The notes beneath the pieces were generated by a model. The model was given only the letters and a program-made list of their open reading frames with translations, was not told the origin of the DNA and ran no database searches. A stretch of 64,000 nucleotides of DNA from Deltaproteobacteria bacterium (lineage in GTDB: Bacteria; Desulfobacterota; Desulfobacteria; C00003060): NCBI GenBank assembly GCA_030667105.1, contig DAOUWN010000001.1:1-64000 (forward strand). The letters are read 5' to 3'. Each line of letters opens with the position of its first letter. Position 1 is the stretch's first letter. Positions 43,810-52,337 of this stretch are shown piece after piece. A program made the translations under genes and the position numbers.

Positions 43810-44534
43810 CTAAACTCCCTCCAATGTCTTATGCGAAAGAGGCGGTCATACCCACCGTTGAGCCACGCCCTCCACAGCCACTCGGGTTGATTTATGTCCA
43901 GTTGATCCCTGGGGCATTCATAAGGGTCCGTGTCCTCCGTGTAGAAGCCGGGGATCGTGGTGAAGGCGTGGGTGATACGCGGATTATCCATGAGCACCTT
44001 CTTGACCGCACAGTTCCATGTTCCGGGGCCACCGTAGGGATAGGCAAAATAGGAAGTGAGCTGACGACCTACTTTCCTTCGCATGTCGATCATGTGGTCG
44101 TGGATCTGCGTCTCCAGGGTTACTATTTCTGTAATCTTCTGGAGATTAAAATGGCTCTGCGTGTGAGAACCAACCTGCCGAAAAACCCATTGCGTGTTGA
44201 TAGGAGCATTCGCATTGCCAAAATCCGAAAACGGCAAGCCACCCGATACAAAAAATGTTGGCGTGACCTCATGTTTATCGCAAATAGGAAACACCCTGTT
44301 TTCCCAATCATAGAAGAACCTGTCATCGAACGTGAGGGCCACAGCGGGCAGGGGTACGTCAGGATCACTCAGCAGTCTCGTAAGCGGCACAACATAGTAA
44401 TTCCGACAAAGCCAAGCGATACGCCTTTCAAACTTCTCTTCATGTTCAGCCTCATGCAGGCAGATCACCCGCTTGCCTACGCGCTTCTTGCGGCCAAAAA
44501 GCCAGATGAGATAGTTGCGAATTAAGTGTTTCAT
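43806..44534 (-). CDS. Polysaccharide deacetylase (NodB/CE4)
   Basis: 242 residues from the ATG at 44534 (TAATG overlap). VALTFDDRFFYD carries the catalytic Asp-Asp, RQVGSHTQSHFNLQ the metal-binding His-x3-His, and YFAYPYGGPGTW the third NodB motif. Removes N- or O-acetyl groups from a glycan. No signal peptide is obvious, so it acts on cytoplasmic intermediates or needs release at lysis. Confidence 0.88.
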   Translation of the reverse strand: MKHLIRNYLIWLFGRKKRVGKRVICLHEAEHEEKFERRIAWLCRNYYVVPLTRLLSDPDVPLPAVALTFDDRFFYDWENRVFPICDKHEVTPTFFVSGGLPFSDFGNANAPINTQWVFRQVGSHTQSHFNLQKITEIVTLETQIHDHMIDMRRKVGRQLTSYFAYPYGGPGTWNCAVKKVLMDNPRITHAFTTIPGFYTEDTDPYECPRDQLDINQPEWLWRAWLNGGYDRLFRIRHWREFR

Positions 44535-44770
44535 TATGATGCCACCCAAGATAGAAAGATTAGCGAACTAACGATTGACACAAGAATCAAGACGCAAACG
44601 CGCCACCACCAAGGCAGTCGCCGCCAAGCCGGCTTTCTTATTGCAATGGGGTAATGGCCGAGGAAATCTTTATAGTCATAGGTTAAATGCCTCTCCAAGA
44701 TGAGGCCTGTTTTTAGATCCATGGTTGCCCATTCGGCAATTGGTTCGTGCTGTTTGACTTTGCGTTTCAT
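44534..44770 (-). CDS. Tail-anchored small membrane protein
   Basis: 78 residues; a polar N-terminal half precedes one C-terminal hydrophobic segment (VCVLILVSIVSSLIFLSWVA). Overlaps both neighbours. Function unknown; in the glycan block it could be a membrane partner of the transferases. Confidence 0.7.
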   Translation of the reverse strand: MKRKVKQHEPIAEWATMDLKTGLILERHLTYDYKDFLGHYPIAIRKPAWRRLPWWWRVCVLILVSIVSSLIFLSWVAS

Positions 44771-44928
44771 TCGACAGTCTTCCCCTTCGTTATAATGAGA
44801 AAAAGTATCCCATACCCTATCAATGGCATCATAAAGAAAGTAAACTTGCTAAACCCAACTACGACATACGAAGCGTATGTTGGCAGACAACAAAGAACAA
44901 AAAAGCAACCCTTCAACATTTTGTTCAT
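44767..44928 (-). CDS. 53-residue membrane protein
   Basis: ATG at 44928, TGA overlapping the next start. Hydrophobic segments MLKGCFFVLCCLPTYASYVV and FFMMPLIGYGILFLIITKG span the membrane. Function unknown. Confidence 0.65.
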   Translation of the reverse strand: MNKMLKGCFFVLCCLPTYASYVVVGFSKFTFFMMPLIGYGILFLIITKGKTVE

Positions 44929-44940
44929 CTCAACCTCATT

Positions 44941-45201
44941 TTATTTCCAATACCACGCTTTGGTCTTACAGTTTGGACACCAAAAATCATTTGAAAAGCG
45001 GGGAATGAAGTTGAACCAGAAACTGGCGCATGTGACCATGGACTCCGGAGATGGATCCCCTGGGTCACAAAGCAGATCCCTGAGTTGTCCGCTCCATCCG
45101 CAAAGACACACTGCCTCAAGATCTAAAACCTCAGAGTTCGGATTTTCCCACTGCGTCCGAGTTTCTTCTCCAACCGTTATTGCGTTACTTGGTGCAGACA
45201 T
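44941..45201 (-). CDS. Zinc-binding small protein
   Basis: 86 residues; the ATG at 45201 overlaps the sulfotransferase stop (TAATG). CLCGWSGQLRDLLC and FWCPNCKTKAWYWK give four Cys. Part of its coding strand carries a 34-nt inverted copy of sequence at 59827-59860. Function unknown. Confidence 0.65.
   Translation of the reverse strand: MSAPSNAITVGEETRTQWENPNSEVLDLEAVCLCGWSGQLRDLLCDPGDPSPESMVTCASFWFNFIPRFSNDFWCPNCKTKAWYWK
45007..45040 (+). repeat. Dispersed inverted repeat, copy 1
   Basis: 34 nt beginning GAAGTTGAACCAG and ending GACCATG; 32 of 34 positions match the reverse complement of 59827-59860, including 21 in a row. The two copies are in opposite orientation and lie in two unrelated genes, so shared protein ancestry does not explain them. 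Confidence 0.65.
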
Positions 45202-46052
45202 TATTTCCACCCCTCCGGCAGTTCAAATCCAGGGCAGCCAATAATGCCCTCTAGTTGTTCGACATCCTTCCCGTAATAGCCTTTCAGGAACTCCCTCTCG
45301 TTCTCCGAGACAATCACATCTACCCGCTGCCGGTTTATCGAAAGCATGATATTACGCATGCGGACGCACCACGATGACCACCAGAACGAAGGAACGCTTG
45401 GAATTCGGTTGTAGACGAACAGCCTGAGCCGAAATAAAGACTTCTCGACCCATTGACTCCTGGGTATGCCTCCGGCGTTGACTCGCTGGTTCAGAAGGGG
45501 AGGATCGAAGAGAGGATCAACATGCAGGTCCTCGTACAGCCAATACAGCGTGGTGCTTGGATGGGCTCCCATGGTGTCGTAGATGATAATGTGGCATTCA
45601 TGGTTCTGTAGCCACCATCCAGCCGCTTCCGCATACCGTCCCCTATAGAGGATTTGGGGATGGGCAGAGATCGCGTCCCGGATGGTCCAGGCCTTGGGAA
45701 TCTTCCCGTACCTCATAAGGTGCTTATAATGTGAGATCGCACGGTCTACGGGTTCCCGGAGGCACATGATGATCTTGGCGTCTGGGTAATACTTGGATAT
45801 TTTCATCCAGGCGAGAATGCTGTCCAGATAACTGGTGGAGAATTCCCCGCATATCTTTTCCTGGGGACATCGGCCAAACCTTTCCTCATATTCGCGGATA
45901 TCCCTGGACGAGGGGTCCCTGGACCAAAAATTGAGATCCTTCCTGGGCAAGTAAATCTGCGGATGGGCTCTCAGGCATGCCGCCAGCCAACTTGTCCCGG
46001 CCTTCATCGCGCCTATGCCAATGAAATCAGGCTTGCGAGTTTTCACAGACAT
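45201..46052 (-). CDS. PAPS-dependent sulfotransferase
   Basis: 283 residues. DFIGIGAMKAGTSWLAACLR is the 5'-phosphosulfate-binding loop and IIMCLREPVDRAISHYKHLM the 3'-phosphate-binding segment. It transfers sulfate from PAPS to a carbohydrate or lipid acceptor; the acceptor is unknown. Sulfotransferases are uncommon in phages, and it fits a surface-modification role in this block. The start at 46052 is the most likely of several. Confidence 0.85.
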   Translation of the reverse strand: MSVKTRKPDFIGIGAMKAGTSWLAACLRAHPQIYLPRKDLNFWSRDPSSRDIREYEERFGRCPQEKICGEFSTSYLDSILAWMKISKYYPDAKIIMCLREPVDRAISHYKHLMRYGKIPKAWTIRDAISAHPQILYRGRYAEAAGWWLQNHECHIIIYDTMGAHPSTTLYWLYEDLHVDPLFDPPLLNQRVNAGGIPRSQWVEKSLFRLRLFVYNRIPSVPSFWWSSWCVRMRNIMLSINRQRVDVIVSENEREFLKGYYGKDVEQLEGIIGCPGFELPEGWK

Positions 46053-46086
46053 GACTCTATTAACCCCCAAACTCTCTGTCACTCCG

Positions 46087-46260
46087 TCACGGTCCAACGA
46101 AACCCACCATTAGAGAAATTATCAATGTGGTAAAGCCCCACACCTTCATTAAGCCCCAAAAACTGGCTTCACAAAAAAAGACCGCGATCACGCCTATTGG
46201 TAAGTATATGAGCAACAACGGAACCAAAGAGGTGCCTGTCTCTGTCAAGTCAACACTCAT
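46087..46260 (-). CDS. 57-residue membrane protein
   Basis: The ATG at 46260 lies in the last 11 nt of the glycosyltransferase gene. Hydrophobic segments VPLLLIYLPIGVIAVFFCEA and TLIISLMVGFVG span the membrane. Function unknown. Confidence 0.65.
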   Translation of the reverse strand: MSVDLTETGTSLVPLLLIYLPIGVIAVFFCEASFWGLMKVWGFTTLIISLMVGFVGP

Positions 46261-47251
46261 CGCTAATTACCCCCTCTATTAACCCCCGATAGTTCTCCAC
46301 GTACTCTTTCGTGGAATACAGCTCATAAGCCGTGGCATGCGCCAGGTGCCCCATTACCCTCGTATCGTCCGGGTTGCTCAGGACATACTCGATCCAATGA
46401 GCAAGTTGCTCTGCATCGCCCGGTTCCACCAGAAAGCCCGTAACGCCCGTTTTGACAATCTCGGGCAGGCCCCCAACGGCAGAGGCGATCGCGGGTGTTC
46501 CGGTTGCCATGGCCTCAACTGCTACCCGGCCATAGCCCTCCCGGAGAGACGGGACCACAACCACATCGGCCTGGGCCATGCGCCTGGCAAGTTGTTCCTG
46601 TGGCATGAATTGCTCGAAAGATATTCGCAAGTTTTCAGCATTACGACGCAGGGCAAGCGTTGCCAAATAGTTCAGGTTTCTGGGCTGCGCCTTGCCAACT
46701 ACAATGAGCGTTGCATCGGGATCTCGCAACAACCTGAAGGCATTAAACAAGACATCCAGGCCCTTATGCCTTGCAATTTCCCCCGCATACAGAATGATCC
46801 TCTCCCCTGGCTTCTTGTACTTAGTGTACGCATCCATAAAGAGATCGATATCCGTCCAGGCGGGAAAGGTTTCGATCATAAGGGACTCTCTGCGGCTCCA
46901 GGGATACTTTCCGGCAAGAGGTAGAAACTGTTTCAGGGTGGAATCGGAAACGGCTCGTATGCCGGCAGCACGAGACATGACAAACTTTGCAATCCACTTA
47001 TTACGCTGAGACAGGTCCCCGTGGTTTTCAACTATAAGGGGAGTTCCAGGAGCAAACAAACAGGCCAGCAGTCCATGATATACCGTCTGGGCCACGATCA
47101 GGTCATGGCCGCGCAACTTCCAAGGACACCGAGAAATGCCGTAGGACCAATCACAGGCATGCATTCGGATATCGAAATGCTTCGCCAACAAAAACCACTT
47201 CTTGGCAGGCATTCTGCCTTTGTGATTAAGAAAACAGACTTTAGGCTTCAT
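46250..47251 (-). CDS. Glycosyltransferase family 4
   Basis: 333 residues. The N-domain holds DLIVAQTVYHGLLACLFAPG and TPLIVENHGDLSQ. The C-domain begins ILYAGEIARHKGLDVLFNAF and contains VVVVPSLREGYGRVAVEAMA (E-x7-E), TGTPAIASAVGGLPEIV. Cytoplasmic sugar transferase in the glycan block. Confidence 0.9.
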   Translation of the reverse strand: MKPKVCFLNHKGRMPAKKWFLLAKHFDIRMHACDWSYGISRCPWKLRGHDLIVAQTVYHGLLACLFAPGTPLIVENHGDLSQRNKWIAKFVMSRAAGIRAVSDSTLKQFLPLAGKYPWSRRESLMIETFPAWTDIDLFMDAYTKYKKPGERIILYAGEIARHKGLDVLFNAFRLLRDPDATLIVVGKAQPRNLNYLATLALRRNAENLRISFEQFMPQEQLARRMAQADVVVVPSLREGYGRVAVEAMATGTPAIASAVGGLPEIVKTGVTGFLVEPGDAEQLAHWIEYVLSNPDDTRVMGHLAHATAYELYSTKEYVENYRGLIEGVISDEC

Positions 47252-47253
47252 GG

Positions 47254-47865
47254 CTAAAACTTCTCCTCTTCGGACTGATCGTCCTCGGTCTTTTTAACCA
47301 ACACCATTTCAATGAGGTCTCCCTCGGGGAAACTGAACAAGCCCGTGCTCGGATCCTCGAAAAACAGGTGCCCGTCCGCCAAGCCCTCATAAACGACCGT
47401 CTTGTGTGTAGCGGTTTCCTCTTTCTCAGCATCAACATAAGTTACATTGCAAACCTGGCCTTCTTTCAGGGCCAAGGGATCCTCGGCTTGTTGATCATCC
47501 TTTTCTTCCGGAGGCGGAGGGAGTTTCCTTTGCTCTTCAACCAGGTCGGCCTCGGCCACCTCCCCTTCGGGAGAATTCACCTCGTCGTCTCTGGACTCCG
47601 CAGCAGGGGTCCCGAAAAGGTCAGGTTGATCCGGGTCCGGGTTGAAGTCTTTCACCTGCTTAGACTTTACCCGGTCCTGCACGAAGTTGGTGTCAACGCT
47701 CAACTTGAAGTAATTTGCCTTTTTGGATTCATCAATCGTCAAAGTCAACTTGACCGGCTCGAAACCGCCTTGCCTCTGCAATACCTGTTCGATTTCTTCC
47801 TTGTACTTCGAAAAGTCGTCCCATGCCATTTGCACCAGTTCTTTGAAAATCAATTTTGCGTCCAT
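47254..47865 (-). CDS. Acidic protein, possible ssDNA-binding or replication accessory
   Basis: 203 residues from the ATG at 47865 (AAAGGAG site). N-terminal KLTLTIDESKKANYFKLSVD resembles a beta-strand domain; the middle is acidic and Pro-rich (RKLPPPPEEKDDQQAEDPLA). Acidic C-terminal tails are usual in ssDNA-binding proteins. Only a hint; function unknown. Confidence 0.6.
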   Translation of the reverse strand: MDAKLIFKELVQMAWDDFSKYKEEIEQVLQRQGGFEPVKLTLTIDESKKANYFKLSVDTNFVQDRVKSKQVKDFNPDPDQPDLFGTPAAESRDDEVNSPEGEVAEADLVEEQRKLPPPPEEKDDQQAEDPLALKEGQVCNVTYVDAEKEETATHKTVVYEGLADGHLFFEDPSTGLFSFPEGDLIEMVLVKKTEDDQSEEEKF

Positions 47866-47885
47866 TAAAATCTCCTTTGTTTTAT

Positions 47886-48464
47886 TCAATTTGATTCCTT
47901 TCTGAAAAAAGCTGGCATACCCGCCCCCATCGGAAGGGTCAGCTTTTGCCATGTTCTGCAACCCAACAATTCATCTCCGGCACGCTTCACCCCGTCATGG
48001 CTGCCACCGTAGTCATGCATCGCCAATACCCCCCCCTCCACCAACACCGGGGCTATTATCTCAATGTCGCGCTTGGCACCCTCATACGAGTGATCGCCGT
48101 CGATAAAAGCAAAGTCGAAACGACAACCCACAAGGTTGAGCATCACTGAATTACAGTTGAGCACATGAACGGGTAGTCTCAAAACTCGGGACCACTTTCT
48201 GAGATAATTGGCACGTCTTTTATTTATTTCTACGGCAAAGTGCTTCCCCCTCACTTCTTTGGCATGTATCCCGAGGCAAAGAGACACATACCCCTGGCTC
48301 GCCCCAATTTCTATCGTGGTCCTGGCATCTATGAGTTTACATAGATGGTAAAACATCGGCCCCAAATCAAATGTTCCTATGGGCCTGCCGATTGCTCGTA
48401 ACGGCATCCAGCCAAGGCTAGGGCCAAAAACTCTTTTCGCTTTCTCTTTCAGGTTTTTTATCAT
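47886..48464 (-). CDS. SAM-dependent methyltransferase (Methyltransf_24-like)
   Basis: 192 residues. TTIEIGASQGYVSLCLG is the AdoMet-binding loop and FDFAFIDGDHSYEGAKRDIE the acidic catalytic segment; GGVLAMHDYGGSHDGVKR follows. Such enzymes sit in glycan and natural-product clusters and methylate sugars or O-groups. Substrate unknown. Confidence 0.82.
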   Translation of the reverse strand: MIKNLKEKAKRVFGPSLGWMPLRAIGRPIGTFDLGPMFYHLCKLIDARTTIEIGASQGYVSLCLGIHAKEVRGKHFAVEINKRRANYLRKWSRVLRLPVHVLNCNSVMLNLVGCRFDFAFIDGDHSYEGAKRDIEIIAPVLVEGGVLAMHDYGGSHDGVKRAGDELLGCRTWQKLTLPMGAGMPAFFRKESN

Positions 48465-48476
48465 CCGATCACTTCC

Positions 48477-49055
48477 TTATAGTTTCCTCGCCAAAATTCG
48501 ATAACCAACCGCAAAAGATGCGGGAGATCTGGGCATCAACACGCTGTCCAGCCAATAACCAAGATCCCTGATCAACCTAACAAGAAAGCGTAAGCGAATA
48601 AGACCAAAAGGCCTTCCGAGTATCATTGCCAATATGCTGAAAATCCAGCGTGTGTTATCAAAGTACAGTATTCGCCAACCCTTCAGCAGTTCACGTATGC
48701 CAAGGGGCGTCCACCTGTAATAATCCGTTTTATGAAACGGGTGCATGAGCGGGAAAGTGAGGGCCAGGAGACCCCCCTTGCTCAAGACAGAGGCAACCGA
48801 GATAATAACCTGTTGAGGATTTCTAAAATGCTCCAGGGTGTCCTTGCTGATTATCAGCGTGAAAGCAGACTCTTTGAACGGGAGATGGTGGGCATCCCCG
48901 ATCACATCGGCCTTGTCGCCAAGATCCAGGTTGACATACTTGTAACCCAGGGCCTCTATGAGCTCTTGCATGTGCCCGTTCCCGCCCCCGAGATCAAGGC
49001 ACCAGCCGGAGCCCGGAGACAGTATTTCCAGTATGTATTTTGCGGGTGTACTCAT
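48477..49055 (-). CDS. SAM-dependent methyltransferase (Methyltransf_11-like)
   Basis: 192 residues. WCLDLGGGNGHMQELIEALG (motif I), LIISKDTLEHFRNPQQVIIS (motif IV), and a hydrophobic C-terminal stretch (FDNTRWIFSILAMILGRPFG) that may associate with membrane. Likely modifies lipid-linked sugars. Confidence 0.82.
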   Translation of the reverse strand: MSTPAKYILEILSPGSGWCLDLGGGNGHMQELIEALGYKYVNLDLGDKADVIGDAHHLPFKESAFTLIISKDTLEHFRNPQQVIISVASVLSKGGLLALTFPLMHPFHKTDYYRWTPLGIRELLKGWRILYFDNTRWIFSILAMILGRPFGLIRLRFLVRLIRDLGYWLDSVLMPRSPASFAVGYRILARKL

Positions 49056-49070
49056 GCCCTCTTCCTGTGC

Positions 49071-49337
49071 TTAACCGAAAAACCTTTGCTGCTCTTCCGT
49101 TGCCTTGCCCTCGACATCTTTGATGTGCTGGCGATATGCATCCGAACATTCAGGGCAGAGCATTTTTTTGTCATCTCCGAGATGCACCCAGGATGTGCCT
49201 GGCGCGTATTGTATCGTCCTGGACTTAACAAACCCTGCTATCTTATCCAGATGCCCAACCTCGTGGATATGATGTGTCTGGGCCTCCTTAATCTTTGCCT
49301 TGCCGCACTTGTCGCATTGAATAATAATTTGAATCAT
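49071..49337 (-). CDS. Zinc-binding protein
   Basis: 88 residues from the ATG at 49337 (AAAAGGAGG site). CDKCGKAKIKEAQTHHIHEV and CPECSDAYRQH supply Cys4, with several His. A common small phage protein; function unknown. Confidence 0.7.
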   Translation of the reverse strand: MIQIIIQCDKCGKAKIKEAQTHHIHEVGHLDKIAGFVKSRTIQYAPGTSWVHLGDDKKMLCPECSDAYRQHIKDVEGKATEEQQRFFG

Positions 49338-49354
49338 CGGCTTTACCTCCTTTT

Positions 49355-49570
49355 CTACCACTCAAAATTCTCGCAAGTCCTTTCCCCCGGAGGCCGCCAC
49401 TCCTTGCGCTGCATAAGATCTCCGCCTACCGGAGGAAAGGGGTTGTCGAACCAATCATCATAGAACTCGCAATATGCCCAACCGGGCTCTTTCCGATACC
49501 GGAAAGCATAATGCTCGCAGAGCCAACATCGTTGCTCTTCCTCATCGAGGTGTTTCTTTACGATTGGCAT
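49355..49570 (-). CDS. Cys-containing small protein
   Basis: 71 residues (CWLCEHYAFRYRKEPGWAYC, TCENFEW). Four Cys could bind zinc or an Fe-S cluster. The start overlaps the next gene's 3' end. Function unknown. Confidence 0.65.
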   Translation of the reverse strand: MPIVKKHLDEEEQRCWLCEHYAFRYRKEPGWAYCEFYDDWFDNPFPPVGGDLMQRKEWRPPGERTCENFEW

Positions 49571-49835
49571 TTGATTGCTCTATGGTTTCCCAGAAACAGC
49601 CCCTTCGAATTCCGTTCTGAATCGCCTTGAAAGTCATCTGAATCACAAAATCAGGATGCTTCGGACGGTCATTGTAAAAAACCCACTTTCCGCGCTCCAG
49701 GACCTCGGCCAGGTAACCCACGGTCCTGATCTTCAGGCCACGCGAAAACCTCTTTTTTCTGTGTCTGCTCCTGTTGGGCTTAGGCTGTTGTTGCACGGGC
49801 ATGGCATTCCACCTGCTCATACGCGGATCATTCAT
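49542..49835 (-). CDS. Basic small protein
   Basis: 97 residues from the ATG at 49835 (AAAGGGGGTGG upstream). Arg-rich (SRHRKKRFSRGLKIRTVGYL) and likely nucleic-acid binding. Sits after RecT with a 14-nt gap. Function unknown. Confidence 0.65.
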   Translation of the reverse strand: MNDPRMSRWNAMPVQQQPKPNRSRHRKKRFSRGLKIRTVGYLAEVLERGKWVFYNDRPKHPDFVIQMTFKAIQNGIRRGCFWETIEQSNANRKETPR

Positions 49836-49849
49836 AAGAGCCACCCCCT

Positions 49850-51052
49850 TTAAGATGCAGGTGGCTTGTCGGTCTTTTTGGTCTGCTTCTTCTTTTTGTC
49901 CGCCTGCAAGCCTGCCTTCTCGGCCAGGGGAAGCCATTTATCCGCCGTGTCCAGAATCATCTGCAGGATATCCAGGGAGGTCTCGCTGTAGGAATACTTC
50001 CCGAACTGGTTTTTCGCGATCTTCCCGCTAAAGGTCGTGGTCGTTTGATCGAGCCATTCCTTCAGCTTCGGGCCGTCCAGCTTGTGCTTCTTAACCAGGG
50101 CATCGACCTCCTCTTTTTTCTCTTTCTGGATAGCGGCTTCGTCCTCCGTCTGGGGGGTAAAGGCGAGCTTGTACCCGGCATTCAGGAGATCCCGCTTGAA
50201 GGCCTCGTAGGTCTCGGGCGTGATGCTTTTTTCGCCCTGCTTTTTCAGATATTCCTCAAATGAGAGTTGCACTTCTTCCCACCTTTGCAGTAAGTCGGCA
50301 GCCACAGGCTCCATCATAGTAGCCATGGAAGGTTGGCCTTGCTCATTCGCCTCGATGTTGCCCTGCTCGAACAGGAAATCGGCCAATAACGGCCATTGCT
50401 CTTCGGGAACCAAGGCCAGGAATTCGGCAAGTTGCTCCTGGCTCAACATGGGAATGTCGGAACCGGATGCGTCAATGTCGATATCTCCAGCGATCTCTTG
50501 TTCTCCACCGCTATCGCTTACGGTCACAGGAATGCCGACTTCCTCCGCAAGAACCACTCCGCTCGTAATGGCAGGTGCATATTGTTTTGAAAATCTTGAC
50601 ACCGCTCTCCAAAACATCATGTCTTTTGTGTATTTTTGCCATGGCTGTTTTGACGTATCGTTGAGAAGGCCAGCGTCATCTGCGTCTTTCCTTGTAAATT
50701 CAGCAGAGACCCATTGCCCTCCAGGAGATCTGCCGGTCACGGTTGCTCCTTTGTCCGTAATTTTGTGCTGTTTGAACTCAAAGCCAGCTCGCTGCATTAA
50801 GCTCATGAGTAATTGTCCCATACAAACGACACGTCCGTTGACAACGTACAGGCTGCTCAGGGCCTCCATTGGAGGAACGCCTAGCTCTGCACCTTTCATC
50901 AAGATTGCTATTGCCTGTTCTTTCTTCTTGATGTGCACTGGCAAGAAACCAGAGGCAAGCAACGTCTCCGACATTTGAACCATGGCATCCCAGTTGTTAA
51001 TCATGAGATCCAGGCTTCCAGTTCGTGGCACGAGGGCCGTTGACTCATCCAT
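49850..51052 (-). CDS. recT: RecT-family ssDNA annealing protein
   Basis: 400 residues. The core at 25-175 carries LASGFLPVHIKKKEQAIAIL, MKGAELGVPPMEALSSLYVV and YTKDMMFWRAVSRFSKQYAP, the blocks shared by RecT/Redbeta-like annealases. The long acidic and Lys-rich C-terminus is a phage variation. With the PD-(D/E)XK nuclease at 53755 it forms a two-component recombination system. Confidence 0.85.
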   Translation of the reverse strand: MDESTALVPRTGSLDLMINNWDAMVQMSETLLASGFLPVHIKKKEQAIAILMKGAELGVPPMEALSSLYVVNGRVVCMGQLLMSLMQRAGFEFKQHKITDKGATVTGRSPGGQWVSAEFTRKDADDAGLLNDTSKQPWQKYTKDMMFWRAVSRFSKQYAPAITSGVVLAEEVGIPVTVSDSGGEQEIAGDIDIDASGSDIPMLSQEQLAEFLALVPEEQWPLLADFLFEQGNIEANEQGQPSMATMMEPVAADLLQRWEEVQLSFEEYLKKQGEKSITPETYEAFKRDLLNAGYKLAFTPQTEDEAAIQKEKKEEVDALVKKHKLDGPKLKEWLDQTTTTFSGKIAKNQFGKYSYSETSLDILQMILDTADKWLPLAEKAGLQADKKKKQTKKTDKPPAS

Positions 51053-51154
51053 AATTTTCTACCTCCTTTTGTTTTCGATTGTGATAATTGAGCAGACACT
51101 TTTCATTCCAACAAGCGCGATGATATGTTTTGCCATCTTTCGATTTACTGATAA

Positions 51155-51445
51155 TCAGGTTACGGGGAGCGTCGTATTGTTTGCAAACGCAACACTTCCT
51201 CCAGGTCGGATTACCGCATTTGCATCGGCATTTGGGTGTTTTGGCGCGTGAATTAAGATATAGCCGTCTGGTCTTTTGAATCGGCCACCGTTCCAGGTAG
51301 CTGGCCTTCGGCCCCTGTTTTCATGGCCTTTGATAAAGTGAACAGGTTGGCCTTTTATCCAACCACGCTTTTTAACCGTTTGCTTGGCTAGATTCGTTTT
51401 ATTTCCGCATCCACAATGACAATAGCCATGTGGGGTTTGTTTCAC
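51155..51445 (-). pseudogene. Truncated HNH-type endonuclease remnant
   Basis: 96 residues. YCHCGCGNKTNLAKQTVKKR, then GWIKGQPVHFIKGHENRG and GYILIHAPKHPNADANA are the N-terminal zinc-finger and first blocks of a phage HNH family. The EH..HH..N core is missing and the frame ends in unrelated sequence. Frame-shifted downstream DNA (51054-51225) still encodes a Cys-rich zinc-finger segment without a start codon. Probably a decaying homing gene. Confidence 0.7.
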
Positions 51446-51492
51446 TTGAAATGCCTCCTTTGCTTATTTATGTTAATTTGGTGTTTCAGTGT

Positions 51493-51542
51493 GCCTTGCC
51501 CAGCCTCGCCGCGCCGTGCCCAGCCTCGCCGGGCCTCGCCTC
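51493..51542. repeat. Pentanucleotide array GCCNN, ten units
   Basis: Ten consecutive 5-nt units each begin with GCC and end in two variable bases (TT, CA, TC, GC, GT, CA, TC, GG, TC, TC). It lies in the 100-bp gap between the helper gene ending at 51546 and the truncated HNH gene. On the minus strand it reads NNGGC. Function unknown; not coding in the flanking frames. Confidence 0.7.
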
Positions 51543-51545
51543 ATC

Positions 51546-52295
51546 TTAAAACGTGACCGCCCTAGTTCTCGTGCTCGTCTTCTCCCAGATCCTGACCCCC
51601 GCAATGTTCTTTATGCCGGCCCGAACCACCTTGCCGATCTTTCCCAAATCAGGCATCAAGTACTCCCTGGGTAATAGGGACTCATCAACAACCTCAAATT
51701 GAGGATCTTTCCGAAAGGAAACCGATCCGCCCCCCGCCGTGCGCCTGATTCTTTCCACCGGCTTGCCTACGGGCTTAGGAGGCTCATACGCCTTGGTGAG
51801 CGTATCCTCTGCGTCCAAGACCTTCTCCGTAGCAGCCTCGACCTCTTCCTCCGTCTCGGCCTTATCCAGGGCTTCCTGGGCCTTCCTGGCCTCTTCATCG
51901 GCCAGTCTCTGTACCTCTTCCTGACGCTTGCGATCCCTTTCCTCTTTTTCGCGCTCTATCCTCTCGTGTTCTCGTTGAAAGGCGGACATGCGCTCATCGA
52001 GAACGGTATCTGCTTCGCTCAGCGGGCCTTCCAGTTCCTTGAATAACTGGATAATCTCTTTCTTGCGTTTTTCCACAGGCCCGGTTAGGGCCTTTTTCTC
52101 CGTCCCGACCGCCTTCAACAAGGCCTTCAAAGAAGTCTTGTACTCTGCGGCCTTGTCCATGGTGGGCTGTGAACGGACCACATGGGCCTTGGCCGTTTTC
52201 AGGATCTCCAGGCACTTGGTTTTTAGGGCCTGGTAGACTTTCCCGCCTTCGATTTCGTGCGGGGCCATTACCGTAAGTGATTTTTCTTCTGCCAT
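51546..52295 (-). CDS. Coiled-coil protein, RecT-associated (DUF1351-like)
   Basis: 249 residues from the ATG at 52295 (AAGGAGG site). A long Glu/Lys coiled coil spans about residues 70-165 (RKKEIIQLFKELEGPLSEAD, ERIEREKEERDRKRQEEVQR); the C-terminal part is globular. Such proteins commonly neighbour recT in phages. Role unknown. Confidence 0.72.
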   Translation of the reverse strand: MAEEKSLTVMAPHEIEGGKVYQALKTKCLEILKTAKAHVVRSQPTMDKAAEYKTSLKALLKAVGTEKKALTGPVEKRKKEIIQLFKELEGPLSEADTVLDERMSAFQREHERIEREKEERDRKRQEEVQRLADEEARKAQEALDKAETEEEVEAATEKVLDAEDTLTKAYEPPKPVGKPVERIRRTAGGGSVSFRKDPQFEVVDESLLPREYLMPDLGKIGKVVRAGIKNIAGVRIWEKTSTRTRAVTF

Positions 52296-52337
52296 AGAAA
52301 CCTCCTTGTTAAAGCCAGCAGTGCCGGCCATATCTGG

